Notes: generated by a model not told the origin, from the letters alone. A stretch of DNA of 5,516 nt from Candidatus Stahliibacteriota bacterium (GCA_030670165.1 DAOVCF010000138.1:1-5516), one strand, 5' to 3'. Positions 1 through 5,363 are shown, numbered from the stretch's first letter. Numbers and translations are program-made.

Positions 1-1803
1 ACCTCGGTTCAGATGCTTCGCGTTCACGACGGGGTTCTCTACTATACTACGGCTACCTACAGACGCGGGTTTGCCAATACCTATAACCAGGGGTTCGGGG
101 AGGTATACGAGCTGCGTTCATATGATCTTTCGACCGGTAGAGAAGAAAAAATCTACGAAGGCAGGATACGAGCCTTTGAGCATTTGCCCAGCGGTTCCTT
201 CCTTCTGTCGATGGATCACCCGACAAAGCCCTGGTCGGAACTTATTGTAGTTAATACTGAGGGGGAGATTGTGTTACTGGTTGGCACTGGCGGACTGCTG
301 GTTGGCGAGATAGTGGTCAGCAGCAATGGAGAAGTCTATGTTGTAGCCCGCAGGCAAGGCAAACACTGGGATATATACAAGGCAATCTCCGGCCACATTC
401 TCAGCAAGTGGAAGAACCTGACCAGTACCCCGTGGGCGGAGACCGGGTTGTCAACAAATCAGGATGGCGATCTCCTTTACTCTGCCAACCCGGACGGCAC
501 CAATGGAAGAGTGGGTATCTATCTTTATGACCTTTCTGAGCAGGCAATAGAGAAGGTTAAAGCACCCAGCTACGCGGTTCTGCCGGTCATGGTTGGTAAC
601 CAGATAATATTTACCTCCCTGAACCCGTCCGGATACGATCTCTACTCGGTGCCGTTTGTAACCTCCTCAGCCGAATTTTCCAGCCTTCCGCCTGATACCG
701 CCGGGGTTACGGTTTGGCAGGGAAAGACTATCACCTATGATAAAGGGTTCATCTCCCGGTCAAGACTGAGTCCCTACCTCTCCCTTTTTCGTCCCTGGGC
801 GAGAATACCTTACGTTTGGCCGAGCTTTGACGATGCCTGGAATCTTACGAATCTCGATATGGGCATCTTCCTTATGGGAGCCGACGTGGTAGGCGAGAAC
901 TCCTATCAGGCCAATATCACTTACGATGTCGTGACGAATACCAATTCTGTGGATTTCGGCTGGGTTAATCAGCGATTTGCACCGTTAAGTTTGAATCTCG
1001 ACTACTCCCATAATCCGATGTGGGATACTGCGGATCAGTTTCTCGGTTATTACTACCGAGTCTATCCATCTTTCAGTTACCCTATATACTATCATTCCGG
1101 TCGGGGGCTAAACGTCATCAGGTGGGGTGAAGGCTTTCGTACGACCGGCGAGATACTCCAGAATCGAACCCTTGTTAGCAATCTCGGCATCTCCTTCTCC
1201 TGGCCCTTCTGGGGACTCGGTCTTGCCGCATCCCATCAATGGTCCTCGCCCATATTCTCTGCCAACGAACGCTCCTGGCTCTTCACACGTGCTGCGGCGA
1301 CCTCCGATCTTGCCGGAGGGCTTCTTCTGGCCGACGTCTTCACCTTTGCAGACCTTTCCGCCCAGCTTCCTGTCGGATACACCCATTCTGTTCCCATCCG
1401 TGGCTATGGGGAGATTGAAACTACCGACCCCTTCTTTGCTACCGCCACTCTGGAATACCGGCACCGGCTTTTGAAGATGCGGTTCGGGGTATGGAACCCG
1501 AACGTCTTCTTCGAGGACCTCTACGGTCACGTGTTTGCCGACGTCGGCTTTGATTCACACAACCTCCTCGGCGCCTCCGTCGGTCTTGAGCTCTCACCGG
1601 AGATACACCTCTTCTGGGGCATGCTTCGAATCGCACCCGTCGTAGGTGTAAGCTTAAATCTGGAGGGCAAAATCAACCTCCACGGCGGCGTCTCAACCTC
1701 ACTTCCGTTTGAGATTTTGCGTTCAAGAAAGGACGCGGCGGAGTTTGCAGCCGATCCCTGGCCCGACTCCTGGAAGGATGTGGAGCTGGTTGAGACCCGC
1801 TAA
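1..1803 (+). CDS. TolB-like propeller / Omp85-like beta-barrel outer-membrane protein, 3' part (5'-partial)
   Basis: The frame is open from base 1, so the true start lies upstream; the Met at base 13 is only the first one visible. Numbering from it, residues 1 to about 260 are beta-rich and carry TolB/WD40-like blade signatures, such as TNQDG near 148, a GIYLYDL strand near 172 and GYDLYSVPF after it. From about residue 267 the protein becomes alternating aromatic/hydrophobic strands with W/Y-rich turns, typical of an outer-membrane barrel. PIRGY (RGY at 463-465) followed by TLEYR and later VFADVG (507-512) matches the order of the loop-6 (V/L)RG(F/Y) and FxDxG motifs of the Omp85/BamA superfamily. 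The last barrel-like strand ends near 570, and a charged tail of about 27 residues follows, which is unusual because barrels normally end on the last strand. The protein is probably outer-membrane with a periplasmic propeller. Function is unknown; an assembly, transport or surface-anchoring role is inference. The barrel and propeller calls are fairly sure, the Omp85 link less so. Confidence 0.75.
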   Translation, partial: TSVQMLRVHDGVLYYTTATYRRGFANTYNQGFGEVYELRSYDLSTGREEKIYEGRIRAFEHLPSGSFLLSMDHPTKPWSELIVVNTEGEIVLLVGTGGLLVGEIVVSSNGEVYVVARRQGKHWDIYKAISGHILSKWKNLTSTPWAETGLSTNQDGDLLYSANPDGTNGRVGIYLYDLSEQAIEKVKAPSYAVLPVMVGNQIIFTSLNPSGYDLYSVPFVTSSAEFSSLPPDTAGVTVWQGKTITYDKGFISRSRLSPYLSLFRPWARIPYVWPSFDDAWNLTNLDMGIFLMGADVVGENSYQANITYDVVTNTNSVDFGWVNQRFAPLSLNLDYSHNPMWDTADQFLGYYYRVYPSFSYPIYYHSGRGLNVIRWGEGFRTTGEILQNRTLVSNLGISFSWPFWGLGLAASHQWSSPIFSANERSWLFTRAAATSDLAGGLLLADVFTFADLSAQLPVGYTHSVPIRGYGEIETTDPFFATATLEYRHRLLKMRFGVWNPNVFFEDLYGHVFADVGFDSHNLLGASVGLELSPEIHLFWGMLRIAPVVGVSLNLEGKINLHGGVSTSLPFEILRSRKDAAEFAADPWPDSWKDVELVETR

Positions 1804-1821
1804 CATTCCTCTTAAACGAGC

Positions 1822-1852
1822 TTGACAATCATCCTACAAGCCGTAATATAAC
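1822..1852 (+). promoter_or_regulatory. Sigma70-type promoter for the csp-folK-dNK-panB cluster
   Basis: There is a perfect TTGACA -35 box at 1822-1827. The -10 box is less clear: TAATAT at 1844-1849 (16-base spacer, 4 of 6 matches) or TATAAC at 1847-1852 (19-base spacer, 5 of 6). Transcription would begin near 1856-1860, giving a leader of about 55 bases before the cold-shock gene. It is the only plausible promoter between the preceding stop codon and this gene cluster. Confidence 0.6.
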
Positions 1853-1897
1853 ACGTAATGGTTTGCACGAAACGAACCTGGGTATTGGTTTTTCCGG

Positions 1898-1905
1898 TAA
1901 GGAGG
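1898..1905 (+). promoter_or_regulatory. Strong ribosome binding site of the cold-shock gene
   Basis: TAAGGAGG is a full-length match to the anti-Shine-Dalgarno complement and stands 7 bases before the ATG at 1913. It fixes the start of the cold-shock gene and shows that this organism uses Shine-Dalgarno initiation. A weak hairpin just upstream (TATTGG at 1883-1888, CCGGTA at 1894-1899) overlaps its first two bases. Confidence 0.85.
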
Positions 1906-1912
1906 AAAGTCT

Positions 1913-2116
1913 ATGCCGACGGGCAAAGTTAAATGGTTCGACAACAAGAAGGGCTACGGCTTCATTGAGCTGGATGATGGGTCGGGTGACATCTTTGTTC
2001 ATTACTCCGACATACTGGAGGAAGGGTTCAAGTCGCTCTCCGAAGGAGATGCGGTTGAGTTCGAGATCTCCGAGTCCGACCAGGCCCGCAAAGCGACTAA
2101 AGTCAAGAAGATTTAG
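1913..2116 (+). CDS. csp: Cold-shock domain protein (CspA family)
   Basis: This 67-residue protein has the usual length of a single-domain bacterial cold-shock protein, a five-stranded OB fold that binds single-stranded RNA and DNA and acts as a cytoplasmic RNA chaperone. The N-terminal GKVKWFDNKKGYGFIE is nearly the family consensus. RNP1 is KGYGFI (residues 13-18) and RNP2 is DIFVHYS (26-32), so the aromatic nucleic-acid-binding face is intact. The C-terminal half (EGDAVEFEISESDQARKATKV) matches strands 4 and 5, with the common QARKATKV variant of the family ending. It has its own promoter and strong ribosome site and leads the folK, kinase and panB genes. Whether it is cold-induced or constitutive cannot be read from the sequence. 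The family call is certain; which Csp paralogue it is cannot be decided. Confidence 0.97.
   Translation: MPTGKVKWFDNKKGYGFIELDDGSGDIFVHYSDILEEGFKSLSEGDAVEFEISESDQARKATKVKKI
2043..2048 (+). promoter_or_regulatory. Candidate internal ribosome binding site for folK, inside csp
   Basis: AAGGAG lies within the csp coding sequence and stands 6 bases before an in-frame TTG at 2055. It also abuts an ATG at 2049, which is too close to be served by it. It is the only Shine-Dalgarno-like site that fits an in-frame start upstream of the conserved folK N-terminus. It could be chance, because it also encodes Glu-Gly in the cold-shock protein. Confidence 0.4.
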
Positions 2117-2621
2117 TTCCAGCAACGATCCGGGCCGGGCTCCTGTCCCTGTCTACATAGCCATGGGAAGCAACTGGGGCAGGAGAGAGTGGTTTTTAGG
2201 CAAGGTCCGCATGCTTCTCGAAGCGCAGGGAGTAAGAGTCCTTAACGCCTCATCTATCTATCGCACCTCCCCTGAGGGTTTTCGCTTCCAGCCATCGTTC
2301 CTGAATCAGGTTGTAGAGGCAGAGACCGCCCTTTCTCCATTTGAGTTACTTGAAGCCAACAAGCGAATCGAACGCAGATTGAATCGCATTCGGCTATTTG
2401 CAAACGCGCCCAGAACGATTGACATTGACCTGCTTTTCTATGATAATGTGGTGATGGATACTGCCAGCCTTACCCTGCCGCATCCAAGACTTCCCCAACG
2501 CGCGTTTGTTCTCGTGCCACTTTCAGAGATAGCGCCCAGGATGAGGCATCCGGTTCTTGGCTTAAGCGTTAGTCAGATGCTTTCTGAGGTGGATACCAGC
2601 GGGGTCAGGCGATGGCGGTGA
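2055..2621 (+). CDS. folK: 2-amino-4-hydroxy-6-hydroxymethyldihydropteridine diphosphokinase (HPPK)
   Basis: HPPK transfers pyrophosphate from ATP to 6-hydroxymethyl-7,8-dihydropterin, the step before dihydropteroate synthase in folate synthesis. Conserved features run from about base 2145: VYIAMGSN (strand 1 and the GSN loop), SSIYRTSP, FLNQVVEAET, ELLEANKRIE, NRIR (equivalent of the usual GRxR; the Gly is Asn here), APRTIDIDLLFYD with the two Mg-binding Asp of DID, then LPHPRLPQRAFVLVPLSEIAP. The catalytic domain is complete. The start is uncertain. No ATG, GTG, TTG or CTG lies in frame between 2058 and the Met of AMGSN (2163), which would cut off strand 1. I chose TTG 2055 for its AAGGAG site. 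It gives a 35-residue basic, Ser/Pro-rich extension overlapping csp by 62 bases. ATG 2049 is the alternative. The 3' end overlaps the kinase gene by 10 bases, implying coupled translation. Confidence 0.9.
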   Translation: MSSRSPSPTRPAKRLKSRRFSSSNDPGRAPVPVYIAMGSNWGRREWFLGKVRMLLEAQGVRVLNASSIYRTSPEGFRFQPSFLNQVVEAETALSPFELLEANKRIERRLNRIRLFANAPRTIDIDLLFYDNVVMDTASLTLPHPRLPQRAFVLVPLSEIAPRMRHPVLGLSVSQMLSEVDTSGVRRWR

Positions 2622-3247
2622 GGAGGAACCTTGTGTGTATCGAGGGGGTGATAGGTGTGGGCAAGACCTCTCTTGTTCTCAAGTTGGCCCAGGAGTGGGG
2701 AGCGGTGACCCTGCTTGAGGAAGCCCTGGAGAACCCCTATCTTGATCGCTTCTATGATGACCCGGAGACGTTCGCGTTCCCGGCGCAGCTGCACTTTCTC
2801 TCCTCGCGTTTCAAGGAGCTATCCCGGCTCAAGCAAACCAGCCTTTTCGACCGTACCGCGGTTGCCGACTACACCCTCCAGAAGGACTGGGTTTTCGCAT
2901 CAATCAATCTCTCCGACTCGGACTTCAAGGTCTACGAGAAGATGTACGCCGAGATGCTTCCCCAGGTTCCGTTGCCTGACCTCGTGATTCTGTTGCAGGC
3001 AAGGGTTGAGACCCTCATGCGCCGCATAGCAAGGCGCAGCCGCCCCATGGAGCACGGGATAGCGCGTGAGTACATCCAGGGTCTGATTGAGGCCTACAAC
3101 GGCTTCTTCCTTACCTACTATCAGGGACCGCTGCTGGTGGTGAATACCGACAACCTCGATCTGGACCAGAATCAGGCTCATTTTCAGAGACTACTTTTAG
3201 AGATAGACGCCACCGGCCAGGGCCGAAGGTTTCTGGGTTCGGCGTAA
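2612..3247 (+). CDS. Deoxynucleoside kinase (dCK/dGK/dAK family)
   Basis: This family phosphorylates deoxynucleosides with ATP in the cytoplasmic salvage pathway. From ATG 2612 (211 residues, normal length) the order of motifs is: P-loop GVIGVGKTS (12-20), the EE pair (36-37), the substrate-site NPYLDRFYDDP and FAFPAQLHFL segments (41-63), FDRT (79-82, equivalent to the DRS motif with the catalytic-site Arg), and the Arg-rich LID near 131-147 (RRIARRSRP). Substrate preference among dA, dG and dC cannot be told from this. The start is debatable. ATG 2612 has no good ribosome site, whereas TGAGGAGG at 2619-2626 stands 6 bases before GTG 2633, which would begin the protein at MCIEGVIG. The gene overlaps folK by 10 bases and ends 3 bases before panB. 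From memory, folK, kinase and panB are also neighbours in other FCB-type and deltaproteobacterial genomes. Confidence 0.93.
   Translation: MAVRRNLVCIEGVIGVGKTSLVLKLAQEWGAVTLLEEALENPYLDRFYDDPETFAFPAQLHFLSSRFKELSRLKQTSLFDRTAVADYTLQKDWVFASINLSDSDFKVYEKMYAEMLPQVPLPDLVILLQARVETLMRRIARRSRPMEHGIAREYIQGLIEAYNGFFLTYYQGPLLVVNTDNLDLDQNQAHFQRLLLEIDATGQGRRFLGSA
2619..2626 (+). promoter_or_regulatory. Ribosome binding site spanning the folK stop codon
   Basis: TGAGGAGG begins with the folK TGA stop and matches the anti-Shine-Dalgarno complement at 7 of 8 bases. It lies inside the kinase frame if ATG 2612 is used, but is ideally placed (6 bases) for GTG 2633. It therefore argues for the shorter kinase and for translation coupled to folK termination. 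Confidence 0.5.
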
Positions 3248-3250
3248 TCT

Positions 3251-4078
3251 ATGAGTAATACTTCCTCTAAGCATAGCGAAGATAAGCCGCTTACCGTCCC
3301 GGATATCCGGGCGATGAAGGGCTCCGAGCGCATCGCTTCCATAACCTGCTACGATGCCAGCTTTGCCCGACTCATAGACCAGACCCCCATCCAGCTGGTG
3401 CTGGTTGGCGACTCTGCGGCCAACGTCATCTACGGTTTGGATACCACTCTGCCTATCTCTATAGATGAGATGCTCATGCACACCAGAGCAGTGGCCGCAG
3501 GTCTGACCAAGCCCCTGCTCGTAGGCGACATGCCCTTTTTATCCTACCAACCGTCCGCAGAGATCGCCATAACCAACGCGGGCCGGTTCCTTCAGGCAGG
3601 TGCCAAGGCGGTCAAGGTAGAGGGGGGAGGCCCTCACATCAGGGAAATCATCACCAAGTTGATCGAGATAGGTATCCCGGTTATGGGCCATCTTGGGCTT
3701 ACGCCGCAATCCGTTCACCGATTCGGGGGTTTCAAGCTGCAGGGCAAGAATGCATCAGACGCGGAGCGTATGCTGGCCGAGGCTAAGCTTTTGGAAGAAG
3801 CAGGCTGCTTCTCCATCGTCCTTGAAAAAATACCCTCAAAGCTTGCAGAAAAGATCACCTCCACCCTCTCTATCCCCACCATCGGCATAGGCGCAGGTCC
3901 TTCATGCGACGGGCAGATACTCGTTCTTTACGACCTTCTGGGCCTTGACCCGGGGTTCAAGCCGCGCTTCGTGCGCCGCTACGCCGAGCTTGCAGGCATA
4001 ATCCGCGACGCTCTTTCTCGCTACGCCTCCGACGTGATGGCCGGTAACTTCCCATCGGATAAGGAAAGCTTTCGTTAG
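3251..4078 (+). CDS. panB: 3-methyl-2-oxobutanoate hydroxymethyltransferase (ketopantoate hydroxymethyltransferase)
   Basis: PanB adds a hydroxymethyl group from 5,10-methylene-tetrahydrofolate to 2-oxoisovalerate, the first committed step of pantothenate and coenzyme A synthesis. The 275 residues form the full TIM-barrel enzyme. Metal and substrate residues by homology to E. coli are all present: Asp54 in VGDSAANV (D45), Asp93 in VGDMPF (D84), Lys122 and Glu124 in VKVEGG (K112, E114), and Glu192 in VLEKIP (catalytic E181). HLGLTPQSVHRFGGFKLQGK and GIGAGPSCDGQILVLYD are also typical. GDSAANV...TTLP and SYQ resemble Bacteroidota/Chlorobiota PanB rather than the enterobacterial GDSLGM...STLP form. 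It follows the kinase stop by 3 bases with no obvious ribosome site, so translation is probably coupled. Its methylene-THF substrate links it to the upstream folK. No panC or panD lies in the window. Confidence 0.97.
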   Translation: MSNTSSKHSEDKPLTVPDIRAMKGSERIASITCYDASFARLIDQTPIQLVLVGDSAANVIYGLDTTLPISIDEMLMHTRAVAAGLTKPLLVGDMPFLSYQPSAEIAITNAGRFLQAGAKAVKVEGGGPHIREIITKLIEIGIPVMGHLGLTPQSVHRFGGFKLQGKNASDAERMLAEAKLLEEAGCFSIVLEKIPSKLAEKITSTLSIPTIGIGAGPSCDGQILVLYDLLGLDPGFKPRFVRRYAELAGIIRDALSRYASDVMAGNFPSDKESFR

Positions 4079-4123
4079 CGAGCTGCCCGCTACAACTCAT
4101 ACATACCCCCCTATCCATAAGAG

Positions 4124-4152
4124 TTGACATCCTGTCCAGTAACGCCTATAGT
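4124..4152 (+). promoter_or_regulatory. Near-consensus sigma70 promoter for the outer-membrane protein gene
   Basis: TTGACA (4124-4129), a 17-base spacer and TATAGT (4147-4152) give 11 of 12 consensus bases at ideal spacing. Transcription should start near 4158-4160, only about 10 bases before ATG 4170 and a few bases before GTG 4164. The mRNA leader is thus minimal or nearly absent. It is the best promoter in the window and separates the gene from the panB operon. Confidence 0.8.
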
Positions 4153-4169
4153 TATATAGGATTGTGAAG

Positions 4170-5093
4170 ATGAAGAAGTTGTCCACGGTTACCTTTGTGG
4201 TCGTTGCGACCTTACTTATCACATCGACCGTGCTTTATGCCCGCAAGCCTTCGAGGGTGGAGGAGCAGCTGCGGGTCGCGGAGGCAAACGAATTGCAGCT
4301 CCTTATAAGGATGGACGGAGAGATGCTTTTAGGCAGGATCGTAAAGATCGTGGCCGATTACGTCCATTTTGAGACAGACGGGGATACGACGGTTATCTTT
4401 ATCCCGCAGATCAAAGAGGTCAAGGGGATCACTTCCTCCAACATAAAGAACGGCAGGTACTGGTTTTCCAACCCCAACGCCACCAGGCTGTATCTGGCTC
4501 CCACCGCTCGTTTGTTAGAGAAGGGAGATGGTTACGTGGCAGCTTACTATATCCTTGCGCCTTTAGCTGCATACGGGGTGACGGATAACTTTACCATTGC
4601 CGGGGGAGCTTCGTTCCTTACGGCGGTTAATTTCGGCGGAGCCTACTTATTACCTAAAGTGGGTGTGGCTCTTGGGGAATACGTCTCGTTATCCGCAGGT
4701 GGTGTGGCGGCACAGGGGTTTGGCGAAGATGGCTTCAATCCGACCCTTCTTTTGGGTTACGGGGCCGGCACCTTAGGGAGGCCAGATGCCAGCGTCAGCG
4801 TTGGTGCTGGTTACGGGGTTTCCAGGCTGTATACCAAAGGCCCTGAGGATAAAACAATGTTCTACTCTACCCCCGGATTCATGTTGGGCGGCGAGTTAAG
4901 GGTGGCGCGAAGGATAGCGTTGGTCACCGAGAACTACTTTATCAGGGAGTGGGGGAACTACAGGCCGCTTATCTCCTACGGGATGCGCTTCTTTGGCGAG
5001 ACCTTCAGCCTGGAGGGCGCTTTCATCTACACCAAGGATTTGGTTACCGGATTCCCTGGCTTTCCATTCGGTAGCATCGTCTACAACTTTTAG
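4170..5093 (+). CDS. Secreted outer-membrane beta-barrel protein with an N-terminal SH3/LSm-like segment
   Basis: From ATG 4170 the product has 307 residues. Residues 1-24 are a classic Sec signal peptide (KK, then a VTFVVVATLLI core, with a likely cleavage after VLYA). Residues 42-87 (IRMDGEMLLGRIVKI...VHFETDG...IFIPQIKEVKGI) look like a small beta-barrel of the SH3/LSm type often written as DGxxLxGxI...IPxxxI. NPNATRLYLAPTARLLEKGDGY begins a barrel of alternating strands rich in Gly and aromatics (for example YGVTDNFTIAGGASF, VSLSAGG, VSVGAGYG, FMLGGELRV), ending in SIVYNF. The terminal Phe fits the C-terminal beta-signal read by the BAM complex. The NPNATR...GYGVTDNF pattern resembles a family of uncharacterised Bacteroidota outer-membrane proteins (from memory). 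Function is unknown. AGGA at 4158-4161 suits ATG 4170 (8-base gap) better than GTG 4164. Its stop is 3 bases before a hairpin repeat. Confidence 0.8.
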   Translation: MKKLSTVTFVVVATLLITSTVLYARKPSRVEEQLRVAEANELQLLIRMDGEMLLGRIVKIVADYVHFETDGDTTVIFIPQIKEVKGITSSNIKNGRYWFSNPNATRLYLAPTARLLEKGDGYVAAYYILAPLAAYGVTDNFTIAGGASFLTAVNFGGAYLLPKVGVALGEYVSLSAGGVAAQGFGEDGFNPTLLLGYGAGTLGRPDASVSVGAGYGVSRLYTKGPEDKTMFYSTPGFMLGGELRVARRIALVTENYFIREWGNYRPLISYGMRFFGETFSLEGAFIYTKDLVTGFPGFPFGSIVYNF

Positions 5094-5096
5094 ACA

Positions 5097-5132
5097 CCCC
5101 ACGAGATCACTTCGTGCTCTCGTGGGGACCCC
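5097..5132 (+). repeat. 36-bp hairpin element, copy 1
   Basis: CCCCACGAG (5097-5105) pairs perfectly with CTCGTGGGG (5119-5127). The stem continues inward with A-T, one T/C mismatch, then CAC against GTG around a TTC loop, and ACCCC follows the right arm. The other copy at 5313-5348 has the same length, orientation, loop and tail and 28 of 36 identical bases. It starts 3 bases after the outer-membrane gene stop, so it may also end or protect that transcript. There is no T-run after it, so it is not a classic intrinsic terminator. Confidence 0.8.
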
Positions 5133-5144
5133 TAATTAAATGCT

Positions 5145-5167
5145 TCCTTTCGCCTGCGACGAAAGGA
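5145..5167 (+). repeat. Small inverted repeat (8-bp stem, 7-base loop)
   Basis: TCCTTTCG (5145-5152) pairs with CGAAAGGA (5160-5167). A competing pairing, GCGA (5156-5159) with TCGC (5168-5171), uses overlapping bases. There is no coding potential and no T-run. It may add to termination or transcript-end structure between the converging genes, but could be a fragment of a longer repeat. Confidence 0.45.
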
Positions 5168-5193
5168 TCGCAAAGCGCCGGCTGAAAATGTAG

Positions 5194-5234
5194 GGGCCAA
5201 CCTCAGCGTGCCCCTTGGGGTATCAGGTCGGCCC
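5194..5234. repeat. Long inverted repeat between convergent genes
   Basis: GGGCCAACCT (5194-5203) pairs with AGGTCGGCCC (5225-5234) at 9 of 10 positions. The 21-base loop contains CCCCTTGGGG (5211-5220), which can pair internally. Lying between a (+) gene ending at 5093 and a (-) gene ending at 5364, it could act as a bidirectional terminator. Read on the (-) strand, a TTTT tract follows a few bases after the stem; read on the (+) strand none does. Confidence 0.5.
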
Positions 5235-5239
5235 GCTTA

Positions 5240-5308
5240 CTATCTTATGAGAATAACCTTCTGAGTCGTGGATAACGTCCCACCCTCAACCCTTGCAAAA
5301 TAGGCGCC
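5240..5308 (-). pseudogene. Orphan C-terminal sorting-type tail (gene remnant)
   Basis: On the (-) strand, 22 codons and a TAG stop encode GAYFARVEGG, then TLSTTQKVILIR. This is the ending expected of FlgD-like Ig/Por-type sorting tails, which usually read SGVYFxRL...KKLVLVR. It lies 55 bases beyond the stop codon of the (-) gene, which already has its own complete tail of the same length; 10 of 22 residues agree between the two. The frame differs from that gene (offset of one base) and is open from 5479 down to 5240, but it has no start codon context or homologous body in the window. Hairpin copy 2 lies directly before it. It is most likely the leftover end of a paralogous gene whose body was replaced. 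A frameshift-accessed alternative ending is possible but less likely. Confidence 0.55.
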
Positions 5309-5312
5309 TTCA

Positions 5313-5348
5313 CCCCACGAAGGTACTTCGTCCCTTCGCGGGGACCCC
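5313..5348 (+). repeat. 36-bp hairpin element, copy 2
   Basis: CCCCACGAAGG (5313-5323) pairs with CCTTCGCGGGG (5333-5343) except for one A/C position. Then come a T/C mismatch, AC against GT, a TTC loop, and the same trailing ACCCC as copy 1. Differences from copy 1 at stem positions 9/23 (G-C to A-T) and 10/22 (A-T to G-C) keep pairing. Its 36 bases equal 12 codons and are open in all six frames. On the (-) strand it would read GSPRRDEVPSWG directly into the orphan tail. Confidence 0.8.
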
Positions 5349-5363
5349 GAAAACGGAATCCCG

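Noticed and set aside
1108..1636. Open frames on both strands within the barrel region (for example 1108-1530 and 1439-1636 on the minus strand, 1127-1474 on the plus strand)
   Set aside because: They lie wholly inside a well-supported coding frame. Their products are Arg/Pro/Ser-rich with no motifs, as expected from shadow frames of GC-rich codons.
1863..2054. A longer N-terminus for folK beginning at ATG 1863
   Set aside because: It would overlap all of csp and precede its ribosome site. The translated part looks like an out-of-frame reading of csp, not an HPPK domain.
1829..2125. A 98-codon minus-strand frame antisense to csp
   Set aside because: It mirrors the conserved csp gene, has no promoter or ribosome site that I can see, and its product has no recognisable features.
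2900..3481. Minus-strand frames opposite the kinase and panB
   Set aside because: Both overlap strongly conserved enzymes in full and show no domain signal of their own.
4076..4092. TAGCG...CGCTA hairpin at the panB stop, as a terminator
   Set aside because: The stem is only 5 bp with a 7-base loop and no T-run follows, so it is too weak to call.
5097..5132. Hairpin copy 1 as a standard Rho-independent terminator
   Set aside because: The stem is strong, but ACCCC and not a T-run follows on the plus strand. The second copy suggests a repeat element instead.
5094..5363. CRISPR array or tRNA/small RNA gene in the convergent gap
   Set aside because: There are only two hairpin copies, at irregular spacing and with imperfect identity. 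No cloverleaf or anticodon arm could be traced.
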